DNA from: Agrobacterium leguminum
GTDB taxonomy: Bacteria; Pseudomonadota; Alphaproteobacteria; Rhizobiales; Rhizobiaceae
Direction: 5' to 3'
Assembly: GCF_015704895.1 (NCBI RefSeq)
Contig: NZ_JADQWB010000004.1
Location: 248,001 to 312,000, forward strand
DNA length: 64,000 bases
The position numbers were made by a program, and so were the translations under genes. The notes under the pieces are model-generated. The model was not told where the DNA came from. It did no database searches and was given only the letters and a program-made list of their open reading frames with translations. Of this stretch, positions 55,641 through 64,000 are shown in pieces (the stretch's first letter is position 1; each line of letters opens with the position of its first letter).

Positions 55641-55673
55641 CCCCTGCACAGATACTTTCTGTCTGCGCAGGGG
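55641..55673 (-). terminator. Hairpin ending the kinase operon
   Basis: CCCCTGC (55641-55647) pairs with GCAGGGG (55667-55673), and inner ACAGA pairs with TCTGT. The stem lies 46 bases beyond the kinase stop on the minus strand. There is no U-run, so Rho may be needed. Confidence 0.45.
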
Positions 55674-55719
55674 CTCTGATTGATGCGGGCGCGCGATTGC
55701 GCCCTGCAGAAACCGGAGA

Positions 55720-57219
55720 CTATTGCGGTAGCCGCAAAGCGCTCCAGAAGCCACGCAACTGTGCGGTCAATTCTGCATAGAGACCATAGCGCCGCCCATA
55801 ATGCGAGACTTGCGCAGCATCCGGCCGGTAAGCATTTGCAACCCGTGTCATCGCCGCAACCGCCTCCTCATAATCAGGATAAAGCCCAATCGCCACGGCC
55901 GCGCCAATGGCCGCGCCAAGCGCGCCCGTCTCGCGGGCTTCCGCGACACGCAGGGGAATTTCCAGAACATCCGCCATGATCTGCGGCCAATGCTGGCTAC
56001 GGGAACCGCCGCCGGACATCACGGCGCTTTCCACCGGCAGTCCCGCTTCACGCAGGACGCCGATATGGCGGCGATGCTCGAAACACACCCCTTCGAACAG
56101 GGCCCGCAACATGTGACCTTCGCCGTGCCATCCCGCGAGGCCGTAAAAGCCGCCACGGAATTCCGCACCCAGCCGCGAGCCGAAAATGAACGGATGGAAG
56201 AACGGATCGTCGGCGCGCGGTGTGACCGAGCCGACCAATTCGTTGCAGCGCTCGAAGGCATGGTCGCCATGGTCGCCGCGAACACGGTGCACGTACCATT
56301 CGAGGTTGGCGGCGGAGGTGGCGCTGGATTCGATATTGACATAGCGGTCACGGCCGAAGGTGGTGACCATGAAGACATCGGGACTGATGACCGGCTTGTC
56401 CGCGAAAACCTGGTTGATGCTCCAGGTGCCGGCGATGATGGAAGCTTCCCCGGCATTGATGACCCCCGACCCCATGGCGCTGGAGACCACATCGAAGAAA
56501 CCGCCGATCACGGGTGTGCCTTCGGACAGCCCCGTCATAGCCGCAGCCTCAGCGGTCACATGGCCGACGATGTCAGCCGATTCCACGCAACGGGGGAAGA
56601 ACGCGAACGCGTCCTCAAGATCGTAAAGTGACAGAAGCTCGCGGTCGAGCCGCGCTTCCGGCAAGGCAAGCAACCCCGCGCCGCTGAGATCGGAAATATC
56701 ATTGGCAAGGCACCCCGTCAGGCGGAAATTGACGAAATCCTTGCAGAATAGAACCGTACCGGTCCGGGCATAGAGATCGGGTGCATGTCGCTTCACCCAA
56801 GCCAGAAGGCTGGGTGTTTGCGCAGGCCATGGCCGCTGCAGGCAACGGGCCTGCAATTGCGCTCCGCTTTTCCGGTCAAGCTCGGCCGCCACATCGGCAG
56901 CACGGCTGTCGAGCGACTGGATGCCAATCAGGGGCTGTCGGTCCTTGTCCAGAAGGTAAAGACCATTGCCGTGGCCGGCGCAGCCCACGGCCAGGATGCT
57001 GCGGGGATCGACGGACGATTTCACCAGAAGCTGGCGGACCGCCTCGCAGCCGTTCCGCCACAATTCCTCTAGATCGCGCTCGACATAGCCGGGCTGGGGG
57101 AATGTCGACTGTCCGTCGATGGCGTGTTGCGCAACCTGCCGGCCTTCCGTGTCGAACAGCACGGCCTTGATGACCGTGTTGCCGACATCGAGACCCAATA
57201 TGTAATTTTTGTCAGCCAC
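55720..57219 (-). CDS. FGGY-family carbohydrate kinase
   Basis: 499 residues from a GTG at 57219 that overlaps the aldolase stop by 8 bases; an ATG at 57243 in the same frame is the alternative. Two actin-like halves: YILGLDVGNTVIKAVLFD at the start, GCAGHGNGLYLLD, and the second-half MSGGGSRSQHWPQIMADVLE. Resembles L-xylulose/xylulose-type and erythritol (EryA) kinases. It phosphorylates a sugar or polyol. Last gene of an operon with a GlpD-like dehydrogenase and an aldolase, so the phosphate product is probably oxidised and then cleaved. Confidence 0.9.
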   Translation of the reverse strand: MADKNYILGLDVGNTVIKAVLFDTEGRQVAQHAIDGQSTFPQPGYVERDLEELWRNGCEAVRQLLVKSSVDPRSILAVGCAGHGNGLYLLDKDRQPLIGIQSLDSRAADVAAELDRKSGAQLQARCLQRPWPAQTPSLLAWVKRHAPDLYARTGTVLFCKDFVNFRLTGCLANDISDLSGAGLLALPEARLDRELLSLYDLEDAFAFFPRCVESADIVGHVTAEAAAMTGLSEGTPVIGGFFDVVSSAMGSGVINAGEASIIAGTWSINQVFADKPVISPDVFMVTTFGRDRYVNIESSATSAANLEWYVHRVRGDHGDHAFERCNELVGSVTPRADDPFFHPFIFGSRLGAEFRGGFYGLAGWHGEGHMLRALFEGVCFEHRRHIGVLREAGLPVESAVMSGGGSRSQHWPQIMADVLEIPLRVAEARETGALGAAIGAAVAIGLYPDYEEAVAAMTRVANAYRPDAAQVSHYGRRYGLYAELTAQLRGFWSALRLPQ

Positions 57220-58060
57220 GATTATAGATATCCCATGCTTCATCGCCACCCGCACCCTGATGGATGATGGCCATCAACGCCGCAACGACGGCCTTGGGAT
57301 TGTCGTGCTGGTAAATATTGCGCCCGTAAACCATCCCGTTCGCACCTTCGGCCACCAGAGCCGCCGATTTCGTAAGCACGTTACGCAAGTCCTCACGCCC
57401 CCCGCCCCGCACCAGCACCGGGCACCGCGCGGCTTCGATCACCTTGTGAAAATCGCGCGGATCGCTGGTCGGATCGGCCTTGATGATATCGGCTCCCATT
57501 TCCGAGGCAAGGCGCACCAGCGTGACGATCTTTTCGGCGTCGCCATCCACCTGATAACCACCGCGCACATCATTCGGCAGCATCACCAGCGGCTCGATCA
57601 TCAGCGGCATGCCGAAACGATGGCAATCTGCCCGCACGCGGCTGATGTTTTCGACGCATTGACGAAACAGCTCCGGCTCATCCGGCAGCATGAACAGGTT
57701 CACGACGACGCAGGCGGCGTCCATTTCCAGCGCACCGATGATCGGATCGTGATGGTTCTGGAGCTGCGACCACATGGTTCTGTGGCGTGTGGAATTGTAA
57801 GGGTTGCCCATGTCGATACGCATGACGAGGGCCGGCTTGTCGCGCTCCGGCCTCTGCTGCAGCAGATCCGCCTGCCCATAGGCCATCTGTATGGCATCGG
57901 GACCGGCCTCGACCAGCCTGTCCACGGTCTGCGCCATATCCTCCAGCCCGATGAGGAAGCTTGGCTCGTTGCAAACCCCGTGATCGATGGCCACATCCAG
58001 GCAGCCGCCATTGCGGAACAGCCGGTTCATGCGCGCCTTTTTCGAAATCCGCATCATCAT
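57212..58060 (-). CDS. LsrF-like class I aldolase (DeoC/FbaB fold)
   Basis: 282 residues from the ATG at 58060, with AAGGAG five bases upstream and a 4-bp ATGA overlap with the dehydrogenase stop; an ATG at 58075 is less likely. TIM-barrel marks: LDVAIDHGVCN, the Schiff-base Lys194 in GADIIKADPTSDP, CPVLVRGGGRED, and ANGMVYGRNIYQHDNP. These match LsrF and archaeal-type class I fructose-bisphosphate aldolases. It probably splits a ketose phosphate made by the kinase and GlpD-like enzyme. Substrate not proven. Confidence 0.87.
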   Translation of the reverse strand: MMMRISKKARMNRLFRNGGCLDVAIDHGVCNEPSFLIGLEDMAQTVDRLVEAGPDAIQMAYGQADLLQQRPERDKPALVMRIDMGNPYNSTRHRTMWSQLQNHHDPIIGALEMDAACVVVNLFMLPDEPELFRQCVENISRVRADCHRFGMPLMIEPLVMLPNDVRGGYQVDGDAEKIVTLVRLASEMGADIIKADPTSDPRDFHKVIEAARCPVLVRGGGREDLRNVLTKSAALVAEGANGMVYGRNIYQHDNPKAVVAALMAIIHQGAGGDEAWDIYNRG

Positions 58061-59778
58061 GCATTCTCCTTGCATCTGTGTTGAAGCATTGCCGGCGTGA
58101 CCCCATAAAAAGTCTCCAGCTCATGGATAAGCCGCTGTCGTTCCGCCGCCGCCTGGGTGGCCGGCCAGCCAAGCTCGCGGGCCGCAACGGCGAGGATCGC
58201 GTCGATCAGATCGGCATCGATGACGCCGGTGATGGCGAGCGTCGTGCGCCGCAGGGCGAGATCGGTCAGGTGTCGCACGTGTTCGAAGCGGATCAGCCAG
58301 ACCACCTCCGCGGCCGTGATCGGCGATTTTTCTGAAAGCCGCACATCATCCGCACGATCCCGGCAAAAGCCCATCAGATCGAAGGCGCGGGAGCCGTAAG
58401 CCAGAGCCAGATGCTCCGCCCGGTCTCCGGCAATCGAAAATTCCTCCAACAGCAAGGCGGGCAGGCTGCTGGCACCGGTGGGAAAATTCCTGCCGCCGCC
58501 GATCGGGCGCTCCATGGTGCCGGTCAGCCGCCGGCGTCCAAGAAAGGCCAGAACCTCGTCAGTCACCTGCTCGCCAAAAGCCCTGAAAGTGGTCCACTTG
58601 CCGCCGATCATGCAGAGCTGCGGCGGATCGCCCGCAACGCGATGGATGAAATGGCTGCGGGAAATTCTTCCGGTAAAGGCGGCATCGCTGCGCGGCAGCG
58701 GACGTATGCCGCTGAAACTGAAGACGATGTCGGAATGAGTAATGGCAATCTGCGGAAAGACCTGCCGGATGGCGTCCAGAATATAATCCCGTTCCTCGGG
58801 CTCGCAGCGCACCCGCTCGGGGCGATCCACCTTGATATCGGTCGAACCTGCGAGAACCCGGCCGAGATAGGGAAAAAGGATACAGACGCGATTATCGTCG
58901 TTCTCGAAGAAGATCATATGGCCGTTCAGGGCCTTCAAAAGCGCCTCGTTGGCAATGATCAGATGCGATCCCTTGGTTCCGGAGACGGTCGGTTTTGCTG
59001 TCTCCGCCGGGGGTGCAGCCAGCGCGCCAATCGTCTCGTCGATCCATGCGCCGGTCGCATTGACGACGATCCTTGGGCGGATGGGCAAGGCTTCATCCAT
59101 GCCCTCCAGCCGAAGACGATACTCGTCGCCAATACGGACAAGCTCCGCATAGTTGAGCGCAATGCTTTGCGGCGCATCGGCACGGGTGTCGATCAAAAGC
59201 TCCAGTGCAAGCCGTTCGGGCTGGCTTATCCACGCATCGTAATAGGTGGCCGAATATCTGATCTCCGGCGTCAAATCCGGCCAATGCTGCAAAGTCCCGG
59301 AAGCGCCGCGAAACGCATGACGGGGCAGGATACGGTTTTTGCGGGTGACGAAATCATAGAGCAACAGACCCGCCTTGATGGCGAGAGCGCCCCGGCTTGC
59401 GGGTTTTCCGCCGGAGCCGGCAAAGGTTGCTGCCGCATTGAACAGGCCGCTGAAAGTCGAAAAGATCGGGATCGTGGTCGGCAGCGGATGAACCATATGC
59501 GGCGCGAGCCTGAGAAGCGCATCCCGCTCGCGCAACGATTCTGCCACGAGGCCGAATTCACCGTTTTCGAGATAACGCAGGCCACCATGGATCATGCGTG
59601 AGGGCGCGGCGCTGCAACCGGAGGAGAAATCGTTGCGCTCCACCAGCAGCACCCGCAGCCCCTGCAAGGCGAGATCGCGATAGGCGGCAATTCCGTTGAT
59701 GCCGCCGCCGATAACGACGGCATCGAAATCACCATCGTGCCGGATGCGGCGCAGAGCGTCCTCGCGAAAACTGGGCAT
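58057..59778 (-). CDS. GlpD-like FAD-dependent polyol-phosphate dehydrogenase
   Basis: 573 residues from the ATG at 59778. FAD motif DAVVIGGGINGIAAYRDLAL near residue 20, then SSGCSAAPSRMIHGGLRYLE, GTKGSHLIIANEAL, and a C-terminal DAO_C domain (LTGTMERPIGGG onward). This is the glycerol-3-phosphate dehydrogenase / EryB family, membrane-associated and quinone-linked. A true glpD is possible, but the operon partners suggest oxidation of a larger polyol phosphate. Confidence 0.9.
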   Translation of the reverse strand: MPSFREDALRRIRHDGDFDAVVIGGGINGIAAYRDLALQGLRVLLVERNDFSSGCSAAPSRMIHGGLRYLENGEFGLVAESLRERDALLRLAPHMVHPLPTTIPIFSTFSGLFNAAATFAGSGGKPASRGALAIKAGLLLYDFVTRKNRILPRHAFRGASGTLQHWPDLTPEIRYSATYYDAWISQPERLALELLIDTRADAPQSIALNYAELVRIGDEYRLRLEGMDEALPIRPRIVVNATGAWIDETIGALAAPPAETAKPTVSGTKGSHLIIANEALLKALNGHMIFFENDDNRVCILFPYLGRVLAGSTDIKVDRPERVRCEPEERDYILDAIRQVFPQIAITHSDIVFSFSGIRPLPRSDAAFTGRISRSHFIHRVAGDPPQLCMIGGKWTTFRAFGEQVTDEVLAFLGRRRLTGTMERPIGGGRNFPTGASSLPALLLEEFSIAGDRAEHLALAYGSRAFDLMGFCRDRADDVRLSEKSPITAAEVVWLIRFEHVRHLTDLALRRTTLAITGVIDADLIDAILAVAARELGWPATQAAAERQRLIHELETFYGVTPAMLQHRCKENA

Positions 59779-59842
59779 AGAAATACCGTTCGCTGGCGGA
59801 TGACCAGCGTCCCAATGTTGTTGACCGTTTAAAGCGACGTGA

Positions 59843-59887
59843 GAGACGGGACGAAAATGATGCGCTGTTCGCCTGAAGTCCCGTCTC
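59843..59887 (-). terminator. Long-loop hairpin between operon halves
   Basis: GAGACGGGAC (59843-59852) and GTCCCGTCTC (59878-59887) are perfect 10-bp complements around a 25-base loop, just past the aldo-keto reductase stop at 59899. It may end or attenuate transcription before the dehydrogenase gene. Confidence 0.5.
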
Positions 59888-59898
59888 AGCCTACATAA

Positions 59899-60897
59899 TC
59901 AGGTATCGAGCCCCACAAGATGCTCCGCGACACCGGCACTGATGAGCGCCAGCTCACTCTCCGTGAGGCGAAGACGTGCGGCCGCGGCGTTTTCGACCGC
60001 CTGAGCCGGATCGCGCGCGCCGCACAGCGAGAATGTTATGCCCGGCTGGGCAATCGTCCAGGCGATTACCACCTGTGCGACCGAAGCTCCATGGGCGGCC
60101 GCCACCGGTTCCAGCACGCCCGTTAACCGCGCGATTTTCTGACGGTTCGCCTGGCTGAAGCGCGGGTTGCCGTGGCGCTGATCGTCTTCCGCAAAGACCC
60201 GTTCAGGCCCGACCTTGCCCGAGAGAAGACCGAGCGCCAGCGACGAATAGCTGAGGACCGAGACATCATTCTTTCGGCAAAGCGGCAGCAGCGTCGTCTC
60301 GATATCGCGCTTCACCATGGAATATTCTTCCTGAATGGCATCCAGCGCGCCGGTGGCGATATAGGCTTCGAGATCGCCGGGCGAGACGTTGCTTGCCCCG
60401 ATGGAGCGGATCTTCCCCTCCTCCTTCAGCCGCACCAGAGCCCCGACCGTTTCGGCAATCGGCGTCGTGGCGTCCTGCCAATGGGTCACGTAATGATCGA
60501 TATAGTCGGTTCCGAGCCGTTTCAGGCTCTCTTCGACCTCGTGCCGGATGGAAGCGGCACCGAGATAACGGTAAACGGGCTTGCCATCCTGATGGAAGAA
60601 ATAGGCACCCTCATTCACATGCCAGACGAGCCCGCATTTGGTAACCAGCACCACCTTCTCGCGCCTGCCGGCAATTGCCTTGCCAACGATGGTTTCCGCA
60701 AGCCCCATGCCATAGGCCGGTGCGGTGTCGATCAGGGAAATACCCGCATCGATGGAGGCCTGGATGGCGGCGATGGATTGCCGCTCGTCGGTGCCGCCCC
60801 ACATCCAGCCGCCGATGGCCCAGGTGCCAAGCCCCACGGCGGATGCGCCGATGCCGCTTCTGCCGATCGTCCGGGTCAATATTGCATTGTCCGTCAC
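59899..60897 (-). CDS. Aldo/keto reductase
   Basis: 332 residues from the ATG at 60897, overlapping the SorC-type regulator stop by 4 bases. Catalytic tetrad: Asp and Tyr in LIDTAPAYGMG, Lys in LVTKCG, His in YVTHWQD; NADP-binding C-terminus with AWTIAQPGITFSLCGARDPAQ. YgdS/Tas-type AKR. It could reduce the aldehyde released by the class I aldolase. Position supports this; sequence does not prove it. Confidence 0.9.
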   Translation of the reverse strand: MTDNAILTRTIGRSGIGASAVGLGTWAIGGWMWGGTDERQSIAAIQASIDAGISLIDTAPAYGMGLAETIVGKAIAGRREKVVLVTKCGLVWHVNEGAYFFHQDGKPVYRYLGAASIRHEVEESLKRLGTDYIDHYVTHWQDATTPIAETVGALVRLKEEGKIRSIGASNVSPGDLEAYIATGALDAIQEEYSMVKRDIETTLLPLCRKNDVSVLSYSSLALGLLSGKVGPERVFAEDDQRHGNPRFSQANRQKIARLTGVLEPVAAAHGASVAQVVIAWTIAQPGITFSLCGARDPAQAVENAAAARLRLTESELALISAGVAEHLVGLDT

Positions 60898-61868
60898 GCG
60901 GTTTCCCCTCCTTCATGATCCAGTAAATAGCCGGCTATCGCCTCGTCCACGACGAGCGAGGTCAGATAGCGGCCGGCAAGCGTGGCCGCCACCGGTCCGG
61001 CCTTGATGGCGCCTGCCGCCACACCGATGATATTCGGGCACCGGGCAAGCTGCCCGGGGTCCAGCGCTACCACGCGCGAGTTGAGATCGATGCGCGCCAG
61101 CTGTCCGTCCGCCATGGTGAGATGGGCGAGAAACTCGCCGGCAATGCCCGCATCCACCAGCGCCTGCCCGCCACGGGCCGCATCCGGCAGAAGATCGTAA
61201 TAGCCGGAGCCGGGAGCCTCCACGGAGCCGATGCCGACCAGCGCCACCTGCGCCTGCCGGGCCAGATCGAAGACCTCGCGGATCGATGCGACATTCATCA
61301 GCAGATCGCGCTGTTCCTCATCCTCGGCAAACAGCGGCGCATGAACGAGCGATGCGCTGCCGCCAAGTTTCTCCGCCAGTTGCGTGGCGAGATGATTGAC
61401 ATCCGTATAGTGCTTGCCCTGCACGCCGCCGGTCAGCGGCACCACCCGCACATCGAAACGACGCTCCGCCTCCAGATTGTCGACAACGGCACTCACCGCC
61501 TTGCCGCCGGTAATCGCGATCACATCGCCGTCACGAATGGTTTCCAGCAAGTGGTTGGCGGCCACCCGACCCACCATCTGCAAGGCGGTTTCCGGATTAT
61601 CGGAGACCGTCGGCGTCACCACCGACTGCCTGAGGCCGAAACGGCGGGTGATCTCGTTTTCGAGGTCCACCAGCCTCTGATAGGGACTGGCGATGGTGAT
61701 CTTCACCATGCCTGCCTTACGGCCGGCCGCAATCATGCGGTTCACCTTGGTATGGGAAAGATTGAGCCGCTCGGCGATTTCCGACTGCTTCACACCCTCG
61801 ATGAAATGCAGCACTAGGACGGAATACATCTGTCTCTGTTGATCGAAATCGTCCTTGATATCCAGCAT
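60894..61868 (-). CDS. SorC/DeoR-type sugar-binding transcriptional regulator
   Basis: 324 residues from the ATG at 61868; the frame stays open far upstream (to 62852) but that part is the antisense-frame shadow of the permease gene. N-terminal HTH (QSEIAERLNLSHTKVNRMIA) and a large sugar-phosphate-binding domain (VVPLTGGVQGKHYTDVNHLA, VGIGSVEAPGSGYYDLLPDA). SorC-family proteins such as LsrR and EryD sense phosphorylated substrate. It likely regulates the transporter and catabolic genes around it. Confidence 0.9.
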   Translation of the reverse strand: MLDIKDDFDQQRQMYSVLVLHFIEGVKQSEIAERLNLSHTKVNRMIAAGRKAGMVKITIASPYQRLVDLENEITRRFGLRQSVVTPTVSDNPETALQMVGRVAANHLLETIRDGDVIAITGGKAVSAVVDNLEAERRFDVRVVPLTGGVQGKHYTDVNHLATQLAEKLGGSASLVHAPLFAEDEEQRDLLMNVASIREVFDLARQAQVALVGIGSVEAPGSGYYDLLPDAARGGQALVDAGIAGEFLAHLTMADGQLARIDLNSRVVALDPGQLARCPNIIGVAAGAIKAGPVAATLAGRYLTSLVVDEAIAGYLLDHEGGETA

Positions 61869-61909
61869 GGTCGTCTTTCTCCAGTTACCCTCGGGCGAGC
61901 GAAGGGCGC

Positions 61910-62911
61910 TCAACGGCGGCGCCTGACCAGATAGTGGTCGAACAGGACCGCAGTCAGCAATATGCTGCCCCTGATGATGTCCTGCCAGTAGACAGACACA
62001 TTGAGCAAGGCAAGCGAACTGGAAACCACCGAAAGAAGGATCGCCCCAAGGATCGCGCCGAGAATGGTGCCCGAGCCGCCCGAAAGGCTCGCGCCACCGA
62101 TGACCGCCGCCGCAATCACGTTGAGTTCCATGCCGACGCCGAAGCTTGGCTGGGCGGAGCCGAAACGGGCCATATAGATAACGCCTGCAACACCGCACAA
62201 CATCGAACAAAGCGTGGTGGTGGCAAACACCACCCGGCCGACGCGGATACCGGAATAGGCCGCGGCCTTCGGATTGCTGCCGGTATAGAACACCTTGCGG
62301 AAGGCGGTCGTGCGCCGCAGCAGCAGATCGAAAGCAACAACCACCACCGCGAAGATGATCAGCACCAGCGGAATGCCGCCAAGCGCACCCTGACCGATGA
62401 ACTTGAATTCCGGCGGCAGGGAATAGAGCCCAAGCGGCCGCCCGCCCGTCGCCAGCAGGCACACACCGCGCGCAATCACCATGACGCCCAGCGACACGAT
62501 GAAATGATGCAGGCCGATCACCGTCGTCAGGAATCCCATGGCCATGCCGATCAAGGTCGTAAGGCAGATCGCTAGCGCCGCCGCCACCCATGGGTCGACG
62601 CCATTGAGAAACAGCCAGCCAGCCGCCACCATCGCAAGTGCGGTGACGGAGCCGACCGAAAGGTCGATACCGCCAGAGATCAGCAGGATCGTCATGCCCA
62701 CCACGACGATGCTTTCGATGGCGAAGACCATGGCCATGGCCCGCAGATTGTCCACGGTCAGGAAATACGGAGATATGAAGGACATCACCGCAAAAAGCGC
62801 GAGGATGATGACGATCAGCCCGGTTTCCCGCGCCTTGAGCGCCGGCTCCCACCAGGCGGTGCGGCGAACCGCCGTCTCAGCTATGCCCGAAGGTGTTTCC
62901 GATGTTGCCAT
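61910..62911 (-). CDS. Ribose-type sugar ABC transporter permease (RbsC family)
   Basis: 333 residues from the ATG at 62911. About ten hydrophobic helices; RbsC-family motifs [16 protein letters not shown] and [20 protein letters not shown]. It is the channel of a CUT2 sugar importer. The ATPase gene precedes it by 12 bases; the periplasmic binding protein must lie beyond the right edge. Confidence 0.93.
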   Translation of the reverse strand: MATSETPSGIAETAVRRTAWWEPALKARETGLIVIILALFAVMSFISPYFLTVDNLRAMAMVFAIESIVVVGMTILLISGGIDLSVGSVTALAMVAAGWLFLNGVDPWVAAALAICLTTLIGMAMGFLTTVIGLHHFIVSLGVMVIARGVCLLATGGRPLGLYSLPPEFKFIGQGALGGIPLVLIIFAVVVVAFDLLLRRTTAFRKVFYTGSNPKAAAYSGIRVGRVVFATTTLCSMLCGVAGVIYMARFGSAQPSFGVGMELNVIAAAVIGGASLSGGSGTILGAILGAILLSVVSSSLALLNVSVYWQDIIRGSILLTAVLFDHYLVRRRR

Positions 62912-62923
62912 TTTCCCGCTCCC

Positions 62924-64000
62924 TCAGGCCCTTTCCGGGCTATGCACAATATTGATCGATGCGAGCTGCATGATCTTTTCCTCCGTCATGTCGTCGCCCT
63001 CGACCTCACCCGTGATGCGCCCCTCGCGCACGACCAGCACGCGGTCGCTGACGCCGATAAGTTCCGGCAGTTCCGAAGAGATGACGACCACACCGACCCC
63101 CTCGCGCGCCAGTTCCCTGATCTGGCGATGGATTTCCGCCTTCGCCCCCACATCCACCCCGCGTGTCGGCTCATCCAGAAAGATGACCTCCGGCTCCACC
63201 GAGAGCATCTTCGCCAGCGCCACCTTCTGCTGGTTGCCGCCGCTCAGGGTCGATACCGCATCGCCGATGCTGTTCGCCCGCAATTTCAGCCGGCGTCCCA
63301 GTTCATCGGCGCGCTTCATTTCCTTGCGCCGTTCGATGAAGCCCATGCCGTTCGATACCCTGCCGATATCGAGCGCGGAGACATTCGAGGCGATGGACAT
63401 ATTGAGGAAAAGCCCGTCCCCTTTGCGATCCTCGGACAGATAGACCAGCCCCTCGCGGATGCTGTCGCGATAATCCTTGAGCCTCAGCGGCCGGCCGCGC
63501 AGCGTAACCTCGCCTCTCGGCTTCCCCTCCAGCCGGCAAACGGCCCGGGCGATCTCGCTTCTTCCCGCACCGATCAGCCCGGCAAGCCCCAGGATTTCGC
63601 CGCGGCGCAGATCGAAATCGACATCGAAAACCCGCTTTCCTTCATTCAGGCCCCGAACCGAGAGAATGACGTCATCCGATTTTTCATCCTCCGAAAGTTT
63701 TGGCGGGTAGAGCTTGTCGAGCACCCGTCCCACCATGCTGTTGACGACCTCCTCCGGGGAAATATCGGCAATATTCTCCGTCCTGATATGGCAACCGTCG
63801 CGCATGACGGTGATGCGGTCGCAATGTTCGAAAATCTCGGCCATACGATGCGAGATATAGATGATGGCAATGCCCCGTTCCGCCAGCCGGTGCATGATCC
63901 TGAAAAGGGTCTGGGCTTCGGTCTCGGTCAAAGCCGCCGTCGGCTCGTCGAGGATCAGGATACGGCAATCGAGTGTCAGCGCCTTGGCGATTTCGACGAT
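62924..64000 (-). CDS. Ribose-type sugar ABC transporter ATPase (RbsA family), cut by right edge
   Basis: 358 residues up to the window edge; the N-terminal first Walker A is outside. Visible: Walker B of the first cassette (LILDEPTAALTETEAQ at the edge), then a full second cassette with GLAGLIGAGRSEIAR, LSGGNQQKVALAKML and FLDEPTRGVDVGAK. The degenerate second Walker A (GAGRSE) is normal for RbsA-type double ATPases. It powers the adjacent permease. Confidence 0.92.
   Translation of the reverse strand: MVEIAKALTLDCRILILDEPTAALTETEAQTLFRIMHRLAERGIAIIYISHRMAEIFEHCDRITVMRDGCHIRTENIADISPEEVVNSMVGRVLDKLYPPKLSEDEKSDDVILSVRGLNEGKRVFDVDFDLRRGEILGLAGLIGAGRSEIARAVCRLEGKPRGEVTLRGRPLRLKDYRDSIREGLVYLSEDRKGDGLFLNMSIASNVSALDIGRVSNGMGFIERRKEMKRADELGRRLKLRANSIGDAVSTLSGGNQQKVALAKMLSVEPEVIFLDEPTRGVDVGAKAEIHRQIRELAREGVGVVVISSELPELIGVSDRVLVVREGRITGEVEGDDMTEEKIMQLASINIVHSPERA

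Noticed and set aside
60894..62852. 652-residue version of the SorC regulator
   Set aside because: The helix-turn-helix begins right after the ATG at 61868. Upstream sequence in this frame is the out-of-frame shadow of the permease gene.
57212..64000. A genuine lsr (autoinducer-2) operon
   Set aside because: The LsrF-like aldolase, FGGY kinase and SorC regulator fit, but the GlpD-like dehydrogenase and aldo-keto reductase do not belong to lsr, and LsrB and LsrG are not visible. A polyol pathway is preferred.
1..64000. tRNA, rRNA, CRISPR, insertion sequences, phage or integrase genes
   Set aside because: I looked for cloverleaf arms, regularly spaced repeats, and transposase or integrase motifs, and saw none.

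Overview
The window is about 60% GC, densely packed with accessory metabolic operons, and reads like a secondary replicon of a Rhizobiaceae bacterium, most likely Agrobacterium. That assignment is my inference from gene families, the wealth of ABC and TctABC transporters and LysR/GntR/SorC regulators, and codon style; I could not search a database. I see 57 genes, two of them cut by the window edges. I see no rRNA, tRNA, insertion sequence, CRISPR array or convincing pseudogene.

Layout. (1) 1-6153: a peptide-modification triad (DUF2126 protein, circularly permuted ATP-grasp fused to alpha-E, transglutaminase), then a TadG-like von Willebrand A protein. (2) 6264-8953: an ABC-F ATPase and a D-lactate-dehydrogenase-like enzyme. 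(3) 9099-23678: an acidic-oligosaccharide utilization locus. It has a FadR-type regulator, an orphan discoidin-like protein, a heparinase II/III-type lyase, a complete sugar ABC importer, a GH88 unsaturated glucuronyl hydrolase, DUF624 (YesL-like) and DUF2264 proteins, an unusual acyltransferase/alpha-toroid fusion, and an FMN L-lactate-dehydrogenase-like enzyme. No lyase or hydrolase carries a signal peptide, so oligosaccharides are probably imported first and cleaved in the cytoplasm. (4) 24298-25239: a MarR-GNAT fusion with a 27-bp palindrome at its start.

(5) 25313-38695: a large minus-strand hydroxy-acid or sugar-acid catabolic region. It holds an L-idonate-dehydrogenase-like enzyme, two RraA-type aldolase/decarboxylase paralogues, a polar amino-acid ABC importer, three NAD-dependent dehydrogenases, a DenD-like dehydrogenase, a TctABC transporter and a LysR regulator. 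(6) 38894-40718: two convergent paralogous EamA exporters. (7) 40912-45699: accB, accC, a biotin-carrier-like protein that has lost its biotin lysine, and pxpBCA, closed by a perfect 17-bp-arm bidirectional terminator. The parts match a dissected urea-carboxylase-type enzyme. (8) 45854-53106: a spermidine/putrescine-type ABC importer divergent from an aminotransferase and SDR gene, plus a LysR regulator. (9) 53232-55436: a dCache chemoreceptor. (10) 55720-64000: a polyol or sugar operon with an FGGY kinase, an LsrF-like class I aldolase, a GlpD-like dehydrogenase, an aldo-keto reductase, a SorC regulator and a ribose-type ABC transporter that runs off the right edge.

Most operons use 4-bp ATGA/GTGA overlaps, so translational coupling is the rule. 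The strongest candidates for undescribed biology are the oligosaccharide locus with its fusion enzyme and putative operators, the biotin/5-oxoprolinase cluster with a lysine-less carrier, the dual-RraA hydroxy-acid cluster, and the ery/lsr-like mosaic operon at the right edge.
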